The notes under the pieces were generated by a model that did no database searches, was not told where the DNA came from, and was given only the letters and a program-made list of their open reading frames with translations. A stretch of 5,802 bases of DNA from Archaeoglobaceae archaeon (GTDB lineage Archaea; Halobacteriota; Archaeoglobi; Archaeoglobales; JdFR-42): contig WAJW01000174.1 in assembly GCA_015523685.1 (NCBI GenBank), forward strand, positions 1-5,802, written 5' to 3'. A program made the position numbers and the translations under genes. Below, piece by piece: positions 1 to 4,404 of the stretch. Positions within the stretch are counted from its first letter, which is position 1, and every line of letters starts with the position of its first letter.

Positions 1-78
1 AAATACGGAATTCCAGTTATACCAAACTACGAAGTTGAGGAGGCTGTAAGGAAAGTTGAAGAGGCCTTCAGAGAATGA
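1..78 (+). CDS. C-terminal end of an unidentified protein (partial)
   Basis: The frame is open from base 1 and ends at a TGA at 76-78, giving 25 residues that begin KYGIPVIPNYE and end in a charged stretch (EEAVRKVEEAFRE). A hydrophobic strand (GIPVIP) followed by an acidic/basic amphipathic helix is a common way for an alpha/beta Rossmann-like domain to finish. A similar 'GIPV.P' strand plus helix closes some acyl-CoA synthetase subunits, but 25 residues are too few to assign a family. Codon choice (GAG/GAA, AGG/AGA, GTT) matches the neighbouring genes. The gene starts upstream of the window. A T-rich stretch just after the stop (81-94) could help termination, but it is not a clean oligo-T run. 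Confidence 0.65.
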   Translation, partial: KYGIPVIPNYEVEEAVRKVEEAFRE

Positions 79-284
79 AATTGTTTGTGTTTAGAGTCTG
101 AAAATAAACGATTGCACTCCCTTTAATTCAGAAGAACGTATGAGATAAACTGTTGCCTGTGAGCTTAATTCCAATATTCTATATTCCATGTACAGTGGAT
201 CTCGCTTCAAGTATGATCTTATGGAGATCCCAGAACTGCATGACGAATACTGGAATGTTTACATGCCCATAGGTCGGTCATAGA

Positions 285-506
285 ATGATAATTCATGGGT
301 ACATCACAAAAATGGGTGCTGGAATTTCCAAAGATCTCAGAAAAGAAAACCACTATATCATGAGGAATGTGGAGTTCACAGGAGAGTCTGGAGTCCAGAT
401 GTCCCTGTATTTGATTCTTAGAACAGAGATAAGAAATCAGGAATCTGTTTCAGTGTCAGAAAGCACCTCTGCTGGTTCCATATTGCATGCTGTTCACATC
501 ACGTAA
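285..506 (+). CDS. possible small hypothetical protein or pseudogene fragment
   Basis: This is a 73-codon frame from ATG to TAA whose product I do not recognise. It has no signal peptide, membrane segment or metal-binding motif; the tail is Ser-rich (SVSVSESTSAGS). All arginines are AGA or AGG, in keeping with the genuine genes nearby. No convincing ribosome binding site precedes the ATG; the best is a weak AGGT about 10 bases upstream. Directly upstream, in another frame, lies a 31-codon ORF (188-283, starting MYSGSRFKYDLMEIPELHD) ending one base before this ATG. The present frame is itself open back to 273, so the two could be one gene split by a single-base frameshift near 273-283. It may also be a chance ORF. 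Confidence 0.28.
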   Translation: MIIHGYITKMGAGISKDLRKENHYIMRNVEFTGESGVQMSLYLILRTEIRNQESVSVSESTSAGSILHAVHIT

Positions 507-562
507 CCGACATAATAAAATTTCTCGGATTTACCGCTCTTTCTGCATCCAACCAGATACAT
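494..562 (-). CDS. very short ORF with a good ribosome binding site (22 codons)
   Basis: On the minus strand, ATG at 562 opens a 22-residue frame (MYLVGCRKSGKSEKFYYVGY, then VM) ending in TGA at 494-496. GAGGAGG at 578-572 lies 9 bases upstream, as good as those before the real genes here. TATAATTT at 590-583 could act as a promoter, but at that distance transcription would begin close to the ATG and would not include the GAGGAGG, so the two signals do not support each other fully. An ATG at 580 extends the frame to 28 residues. It may be a tiny peptide, a leader, or the truncated start of a lost gene. No family is recognised. Confidence 0.18.
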   Translation of the reverse strand: MYLVGCRKSGKSEKFYYVGYVM

Positions 563-578
563 CCCGCTGTTCCTCCTC

Positions 579-794
579 ATGGAAATTATACCAAAATTAA
601 TCGAACCAATTTTGATGCCTGAAAACCTGCTGAGGACAGAGAGGTACAAGAGGGACACTATTATGGAACTCAGGTATGACGGGAGAACTCTTAAATATCA
701 TGCTCTCCTAACATCCACGATTCCATCTCTCTCCGCAGTTCTTTTATACGGTCCTTCCTCCGGGATAGACATGGAAATAACATGGGGTGAATGA
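579..794 (+). CDS. possible small hypothetical protein
   Basis: This is a 71-codon frame from ATG to TGA; the same frame is open back to about 519, after two stops. The product is unrecognised. It has a basic central part (LLRTERYKRD) followed by a moderately hydrophobic C-terminal half (SLSAVLLYGPSSG), not long or hydrophobic enough for a confident membrane helix. No ribosome binding site precedes the first ATG. An internal ATG at 663 has GAGGG at 650-654 with 8-base spacing, which would give a 43-residue protein beginning MELRYDGRTLKY. All arginines are AGA/AGG. The minus strand over the same bases is also open for about 65 codons, which weakens the case. It could be a small real gene, a remnant or chance. 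Confidence 0.25.
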   Translation: MEIIPKLIEPILMPENLLRTERYKRDTIMELRYDGRTLKYHALLTSTIPSLSAVLLYGPSSGIDMEITWGE

Positions 795-838
795 GATTAT
801 AACGGCCATCCATATACAATTAAACGTGAATGGGAAAA

Positions 839-847
839 ACTTAAAAT
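839..847 (+). promoter_or_regulatory. candidate TATA box for the AhpD-like gene
   Basis: ACTTAAAAT is centred about 26 bases before the ATG at 869, the spacing expected between an archaeal TATA box and its start site. Transcription would therefore begin at or next to the ATG, giving a leaderless or nearly leaderless mRNA. That fits the lack of a good ribosome binding site (only GGGAG at 851-855, 13 bases away). A second A/T-rich candidate (CATATACAATTAAA, about 810-823) would give a leader of roughly 30 bases instead. Confidence 0.4.
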
Positions 848-868
848 GATGGGAGAAAACCGTAACAC

Positions 869-1378
869 ATGCGAATCCCGATTCCAGAAGTATCGGAAAT
901 AGAACAACCTGTGCTTGAAACCCTCAAAAAATGGTTTAGTGACAGAGACCCAACTCCCACTTATCGTGCCATGTCTCTCACTCCCATGGTTGTGGAGAGA
1001 TTCCTTCAGCTCAGGGAGAGTGTGATGAATCATGGAAGGGTTGAAAGAGGTATAAAGGAGATGATTGCAGTTCGGGTCTCTCTCCTCAACAACTGTAACC
1101 CCTGTCTCACATCCCACATGAGAAAGCTGAGAAATATTTTCGGAGAGAGCACGGTTCAAAAGGTGAGTGGATTTCCTGATAGCGATGTCAGTGAAAAAGA
1201 GAGAGCTATCCTGAACTTCGTCGATACAGCCGTAAACAACAGAGGTGAGGTTGACGATGAGACGTTCAACCACCTTACAGGATATTTCCAGCCCGAGGAG
1301 ATAGTTGAGATTGTAGAAGTTATATGTCTCTACATGTACCTGAATATGTTCAACAAGGCTTTAGATATCAGGGAATAG
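869..1378 (+). CDS. carboxymuconolactone decarboxylase / AhpD-family protein
   Basis: This 169-residue protein has one CMD/AhpD-like all-helical domain. The diagnostic stretch is at residues 61-83: a helix GIKEMIAVRVSLLNNC leading into CNPCLTSH, that is C76-x-x-C79-x-x-x-H83. In AhpD this CxxC plus His relay makes the alkylhydroperoxidase disulfide-reductase active site. Members with this motif are usually thiol-dependent peroxidases or reductases rather than true carboxymuconolactone decarboxylases, which lack it. The C-terminal helix (LYMYLNMFNKALDI, about 154-167) is also typical. No signal peptide is present, so it is probably cytoplasmic and oligomeric. The start is the first ATG after an in-frame TAA at 863-865. 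The gene ends inside the 3' end of the convergent eIF2B-like gene, with an 18-bp overlap. A role in peroxide or thiol stress is inferred from the family; the natural substrate and reductant cannot be told. Confidence 0.88.
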   Translation: MRIPIPEVSEIEQPVLETLKKWFSDRDPTPTYRAMSLTPMVVERFLQLRESVMNHGRVERGIKEMIAVRVSLLNNCNPCLTSHMRKLRNIFGESTVQKVSGFPDSDVSEKERAILNFVDTAVNNRGEVDDETFNHLTGYFQPEEIVEIVEVICLYMYLNMFNKALDIRE

Positions 1379-2155
1379 ATCCTCGAAATTCTTTCTGCCG
1401 TTCTCTGTGACAACCCATGAAATCAATTCTTCAGGGACAAATTCGAAATACACATTCTCGGCCGGGACATCTGCCACGACCTCCTCCGGATTCCTTAAAC
1501 TGAATTTTCCTGAAAATGGTCTTTTTACAATCTTTATTTCCGGGAATGCACACAGAACAGGCCTCTTAATGTAATATGAGGTAAGGGTGAGAGGGAGAGT
1601 TCCGGTTTTGTTCGTCACTCCATTTGAAAAAACACCATCAGCTCCGAACACAACGAGATCGGATCTTTTAACGGCATATCCCATTGCAGAATCCACAACA
1701 ACCCTGCAGTCAATTCCATTTGACGTGAGAGATTCTGCCAGGCGAACACCTTCACAGGCAGGTCGGGATTCAAGGATGTATACCCTATCGAGCCTGTCAG
1801 CATTCAGGATTCCCATTTCCACCGTCTTACTTCTGCTGATTGTCACCACGGTTCCCTCCAGATATCGAGCAAGTTCATATCCTGCCTTTTCTCCAGCATG
1901 CCTGAGCTCATTAAGGATATTCACAGCCGGGGTTCCGTTTAGAAAAGCTTTAACGGCCTTTTCCACTGCAATCATATCACCATGTACCCTGAGAATCTTC
2001 TCTGCCAGCTCCACCGGATCCTCTCCCATTGATTCCAATTGGGATAGAACGTTCAAAGCCTTACATGCTATCTCAATAGATCCGCTTACATTATCCGAGA
2101 GCAGATCATTCAGATTATCATGGTAAGAGCCCATACATTCATTGTACATCCACAT
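1361..2155 (-). CDS. eIF2B alpha/beta/delta-like protein (IF-2B family), probably not a ribose-1,5-bisphosphate isomerase
   Basis: The protein has 264 residues: an N-terminal helical region (about 1-100) followed by the IF-2B Rossmann-like domain. Family motifs are ISRSKTV (106-112), ESRPACEG (129-136), VVVDSAMGY (152-160), GADGVFSNGVTNKTGT (171-186) and FEFVPEELISWVVTENG (237-253). This superfamily includes eukaryotic eIF2B regulatory subunits, methylthioribose-1-phosphate isomerase and the archaeal ribose-1,5-bisphosphate isomerase of the AMP/RuBisCO pathway. Those isomerases use a Cys and an Asp. Here the Asp (D173) is kept, but the Cys position in the 'HCNS' or 'TCNTG' motif reads SRS (107-109), as in eIF2B-like subunits. 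A regulatory or nucleotide/sugar-phosphate sensing role is therefore more likely than isomerase activity; this is inference. The ATG at 2155 is chosen because AAAGGT (2170-2165) lies 9 bases upstream. A Met eight codons in (2134) has no clear site. The 3' end overlaps the convergent AhpD-like gene. Confidence 0.85.
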   Translation of the reverse strand: MWMYNECMGSYHDNLNDLLSDNVSGSIEIACKALNVLSQLESMGEDPVELAEKILRVHGDMIAVEKAVKAFLNGTPAVNILNELRHAGEKAGYELARYLEGTVVTISRSKTVEMGILNADRLDRVYILESRPACEGVRLAESLTSNGIDCRVVVDSAMGYAVKRSDLVVFGADGVFSNGVTNKTGTLPLTLTSYYIKRPVLCAFPEIKIVKRPFSGKFSLRNPEEVVADVPAENVYFEFVPEELISWVVTENGRKNFEDLFPDI

Positions 2156-2190
2156 CGAGAATTAACCTTTTCCATCGCAATACTTCTATC

Positions 2191-2199
2191 GGTTTAATC
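2191..2199 (-). promoter_or_regulatory. candidate TATA box for the eIF2B-like gene
   Basis: Read on the minus strand, GATTAAACC lies about 40 bases before the ATG at 2155. It would place the start site near 2170, leaving a short leader that carries the AAAGGT ribosome binding site. It sits in the 72-bp gap after the pyrophosphatase terminator, so the gene needs its own promoter. The match to an archaeal TATA box is only moderate. Confidence 0.33.
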
Positions 2200-2220
2200 T
2201 GTCAATCAAACAATCGAATT

Positions 2221-2227
2221 AAAAAAA
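2221..2227 (-). terminator. oligo-T terminator of the sucC-sucD-pilin-ppaC cluster
   Basis: On the minus strand a run of seven T residues starts directly after the pyrophosphatase TGA (2230-2228) and continues into an AT-rich stretch (AATTCGATTGTTTGATT). Archaeal RNA polymerase terminates at such U-tracts without needing a hairpin, and none is visible here. The next minus-strand gene starts 66 bases further on. Confidence 0.65.
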
Positions 2228-3154
2228 TCAGGAATAGGCTTTTTCAAGAGGTGGAACAACCTGTTTCTTCCTTGACATGACCCCTTCCAGATATATCGAG
2301 CTGTTCTGCACTTTTTTACCGAAGGCCTTCTCGACCACTTCGTTGCTATCTGACACAACAAGAAGCTCGGTTCCCTCCTTCATTATATCGGTTAGCATGA
2401 AGTAAATTGCAGTATACCCCTCTTCATCCTTCATTTTTCTCAATTCCCTCAGAATTTCATCCTTCCTGTCTTCAATGAGCGAGAGACTGACAAGCTCCAC
2501 CTGTCCAATTCCAACCTTTTTCCCCGAGAAATCAAAATCCTTGAAATCTGATACTATTATTTCCCGGGTTGATTTTTCTGTAATTCCAGATTTCTCTTTG
2601 AAAAGCTGTATTCCAAGGCTTTCCAAGTCGTTTATTCCTGCAATCTTTGCAAGCTTTTCTGCCATCTCTCTGTCCTTTTCCGTCGTTGTCACCGACCTGA
2701 ATATAACAGTATCTGATAAAATCGCACACAGCATTATCCCGGCTATCCTCTCGGGAACTTCAATTCCGAAATACTGGTAGAGTAGGGCAACTATGGTTGA
2801 GGTACACCCGTAAGGCAGGGCTATGAAATATACCGGGTTTGGCGTTGTTATATCTCCAATCTTGTGATGATCCACAATTCCGAAGATCTCAGCTTTATCA
2901 ATGTTGTCGAGGGTCTGCGATATTTCACTGTGATCGACGAGAAAGACCCTTTTTCCAGAAGCTTCGGTTACCAACTCCGGAAGATCCACTTCAAACTTCT
3001 CAAGGACAAATTTCGTTTCACTGTTGGGTTCTCCCTGCCTCGCTGGTTTCGATTTCAGGCCAAGAGAGTTCAGAAGTCCTGATAATGCAATTGCAGAGCA
3101 TATTGAATCTGTATCTGGATTTTTATGCCCCACAACATAAATAACATCTTCCAT
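2228..3154 (-). CDS. ppaC: manganese-dependent inorganic pyrophosphatase (family II PPase, DHH superfamily)
   Basis: This cytoplasmic enzyme hydrolyses pyrophosphate to two phosphates and so drives PPi-releasing biosynthetic reactions. The 308-residue length matches the usual size of about 310. The N-terminal DHH domain carries all expected metal ligands: GHKNPDTDS (H10, D14, D16), LVDHSE (D74), the DHH motif in VDHHKIGD (D95-H96-H97) and ILSDTVIFRS (D148). The C-terminal DHHA2 domain ends with the substrate-binding signature SRKKQVVPPL (294-303). No CBS or DRTGG insert is present, so it is the unregulated single-unit form. The frame extends upstream to 3220, but the ATG at 3154 is the clear start: GGAGGTG (3166-3160) lies 5 bases before it, and the protein then begins MEDVIYVVGHKNPD, directly at the first catalytic motif. 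It is the last gene of the cluster, 13 bases after the pilin-like gene's stop. A T7 terminator follows. Confidence 0.96.
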   Translation of the reverse strand: MEDVIYVVGHKNPDTDSICSAIALSGLLNSLGLKSKPARQGEPNSETKFVLEKFEVDLPELVTEASGKRVFLVDHSEISQTLDNIDKAEIFGIVDHHKIGDITTPNPVYFIALPYGCTSTIVALLYQYFGIEVPERIAGIMLCAILSDTVIFRSVTTTEKDREMAEKLAKIAGINDLESLGIQLFKEKSGITEKSTREIIVSDFKDFDFSGKKVGIGQVELVSLSLIEDRKDEILRELRKMKDEEGYTAIYFMLTDIMKEGTELLVVSDSNEVVEKAFGKKVQNSSIYLEGVMSRKKQVVPPLEKAYS

Positions 3155-3159
3155 TTCTG

Positions 3160-3166
3160 CACCTCC
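3160..3166 (-). promoter_or_regulatory. ribosome binding site that sets the ppaC start
   Basis: GGAGGTG on the minus strand, 5 bases from the ATG at 3154, is a near-perfect complement to the archaeal 16S 3' end. It lies just after the pilin-like gene's TAG (3170-3168). It rules out the longer 330-residue reading that would begin at 3220 inside the preceding gene. Confidence 0.85.
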
Positions 3167-3167
3167 T

Positions 3168-3572
3168 CTATATGGTTGTGTCGAGGACGATTTTTTCATC
3201 ACCATCCACAGATGCAACAACTATAAGATGGGCCCCGGAAACAAGAGCGGGGTCTCTTAGAGTGATTATCTCTCCCACATCCCAGACATCATCTCCATCT
3301 CCCACCTTGTCCATATCCACATTTATCGTTACGGGAGATGTTATTTTTACCTTCTCAACAGTGCTCACACCCCCATAAGTATCAATAACCAGAGAGATTG
3401 ATGTTGAATTCACCCTGTAAACAGATATGGCGGGAATGGGTGAAGACTCAAACCTGACGAGACCGAAGATTGTGGCCGAAATAGCCGCAGCAAGTACAAC
3501 CACGATCAAAACGAGCATTATATGGCCAATTACCGGAGTAACACCATCATCTGAGCTTATCGGGAATTTCAA
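3168..3572 (-). CDS. archaeal type IV pilin-like secreted protein
   Basis: This 134-residue protein has an archaeal class III (prepilin) signal. A short polar leader ends in SSDDG (6-10), followed by VTPVIG (11-16) and a hydrophobic helix (about 16-39, with IMLVLIVVVLAAAISATIFGL). This is the Pilin_N pattern, processed by a prepilin peptidase at G10/V11, with the helix then anchoring the protein or packing into a pilus core. The rest looks like a small beta domain. It includes an acidic loop, DMDKVGDGDDVWDVGE (86-101), of the kind seen in secreted archaeal pilins and possibly Ca-binding. The start is set at TTG 3572: it gives a proper 10-residue leader, and GGAGGTGG (3592-3585) lies 12 bases upstream. 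Longer readings run back through sucD in another frame and would spoil the signal. It overlaps the sucD end by 26 bp. Whether it forms a pilus or is a lone surface or membrane protein is unknown; no assembly ATPase or peptidase gene is visible here. Confidence 0.8.
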   Translation of the reverse strand: MKFPISSDDGVTPVIGHIMLVLIVVVLAAAISATIFGLVRFESSPIPAISVYRVNSTSISLVIDTYGGVSTVEKVKITSPVTINVDMDKVGDGDDVWDVGEIITLRDPALVSGAHLIVVASVDGDEKIVLDTTI

Positions 3573-4404
3573 GGAAATTTTTAACCACCTCCACTCCAGC
3601 TTTTTCAAGGGCTTCCACCTTGGTTTCGGCCAGTCCTGTTTTTCCTGAAATAATGGCTCCTGCATGACCCATCCTCTTTCCGGGAGGGGCATTTCTTCCG
3701 GCTATAAAGGCGACAACGGGCTTTGTTACATGTTCTCTGATAAATTCAGCCGCAGTTTCCTCTGCGGACCCTCCAACCTCTCCAACAAGTACGATCGATT
3801 CTGTATCAGGGTCCTCTTCAAAAAGCCCGAGAACATCCATGAATGTGGTTCCTATTACCCTGTCCCCTCCGATACCCACAGCTGTGGACTGGCCCATTCC
3901 TGCCTTTGTGATGGCATGAAGAATCTCAAACATGAGAGTTCCACTCCTCGAGACCACACCAACATTTCCCTGCCTGACAACCGAGGGAGGAATCATCCCG
4001 AGGCTTGTTTTACCCGGAGACATTAAACCCGGACAGTTGGGGCCTATGATTCTTACACCTTCCTTCAACGCTTTTTCGACAAATTCCATTGTGTCATGAA
4101 CCGGAATTCCTTCAGTAATCACCACAATCAGCTCGATGCCGTTGTTTATCGCCTCGAATACCGCATCTTTGGCAAATGGAGGAGGAACATATATTACGGA
4201 AGCGTTGACATCATGCTCTGACATCGCATCCTTTATCGTATCATAAACAGGAACTCCAAGGACCTCCATACCCCCCTTTCCGGGAGTCACCCCAGCAACT
4301 ATTCTTGTTCCATAATCCAGCATCACCTTCGCCTGCTCTTTACCTATCCTACCTGTGATCCCCTGAATTATAACCCTCGTATTCTCATCCACTAATATGC
4401 TCAT
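3547..4404 (-). CDS. sucD: succinate--CoA ligase (ADP-forming) alpha subunit
   Basis: This alpha subunit of succinyl-CoA synthetase binds CoA and carries the phosphorylated histidine. The 285-residue length is normal (E. coli about 289). The N-terminal CoA-binding Rossmann domain has GITGRIGKEQ (15-24; many bacteria have GFTGxQG). GPNCPG (121-126) and SRSGTLMFE (152-160) follow, then the ligase domain with GIGGDRVIGTTF (177-188), GEVGGSAEE (208-216) and the active-site loop MGHAGAI, with the phospho-His at H247. All catalytic features expected of the subunit are present. The ATG at 4404 starts MSILVDENTRVIIQG, with GAGGAGG (4420-4414) 9 bases upstream; a TTG at 4422 in the same frame would add six residues but swallow that site. 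It overlaps sucC by 20 bp, so the two subunits are probably made in step. It works with the upstream SucC in the citric acid cycle or in ATP formation from an acyl-CoA. Confidence 0.95.
   Translation of the reverse strand: MSILVDENTRVIIQGITGRIGKEQAKVMLDYGTRIVAGVTPGKGGMEVLGVPVYDTIKDAMSEHDVNASVIYVPPPFAKDAVFEAINNGIELIVVITEGIPVHDTMEFVEKALKEGVRIIGPNCPGLMSPGKTSLGMIPPSVVRQGNVGVVSRSGTLMFEILHAITKAGMGQSTAVGIGGDRVIGTTFMDVLGLFEEDPDTESIVLVGEVGGSAEETAAEFIREHVTKPVVAFIAGRNAPPGKRMGHAGAIISGKTGLAETKVEALEKAGVEVVKNFLEIPDKLR
3585..3592 (-). promoter_or_regulatory. ribosome binding site inside sucD for the pilin-like gene
   Basis: GGAGGTGG on the minus strand lies within the last codons of sucD, 12 bases before the TTG at 3572. 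The spacing is rather long. An ATT codon 4 bases after the site (3581-3579) is in the same frame but would be a very rare start. The overlap suggests that ribosomes finishing sucD help start the pilin-like gene. Confidence 0.55.

Larger units (their letters stand above)
79..868. other. 790-bp region with no recognisable gene
   Basis: Both strands are cut by frequent stops. The longest open stretches are about 70-80 codons. I see no tRNA-like cloverleaf, no tandem repeats, no transposase motif and no long inverted repeat. The region is somewhat AT-rich, especially 79-190. Plus-strand frames at 188-283, 285-506 and 579-794 use AGA/AGG for nearly all arginines, as the real genes here do, which hints that some of this sequence is or once was coding. 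A short minus-strand frame (494-562) has a good ribosome binding site in front of it. The region could be a decayed gene, a set of small lineage-specific proteins, or intergenic DNA with regulatory or RNA content that cannot be seen by eye. Confidence 0.5.

Noticed and set aside
79..868. tRNA gene, attachment site, CRISPR or insertion sequence in the gene-poor region
   Set aside because: I looked for cloverleaf arms, regularly spaced repeats, terminal inverted repeats and transposase motifs and found none by eye.
797..1273. 158-codon open frame on the minus strand
   Set aside because: It lies opposite the AhpD-like gene, whose CxxCxxxH motif is clear. The product shows no family motif and is rich in His, Ser and Phe, as antisense frames often are.
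1587..2126. 179-codon open frame on the plus strand
   Set aside because: It is antisense to the eIF2B-like gene, with a Ser/Thr/Arg-rich, low-information product and no ribosome binding site.
2475..3144. Several 65-101-codon frames inside ppaC on both strands
   Set aside because: They are shadows of the pyrophosphatase gene, which has every metal-ligand motif in one frame.
3155..3220. N-terminal extension of the pyrophosphatase by 22 residues
   Set aside because: It would run into the pilin-like gene and pass over the excellent GGAGGTG at 3166-3160. The family N-terminus begins at ATG 3154.
3573..3692. N-terminal extension of the pilin-like protein by 40 residues
   Set aside because: It is a shifted reading of the sucD 3' end (Trp/Lys/Pro-rich) and would place the class III signal far from the N-terminus.
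3664..4026. 120-codon open frame on the plus strand
   Set aside because: It is antisense to the well-supported sucD. The product is Cys/Ser/His-rich and matches no family.
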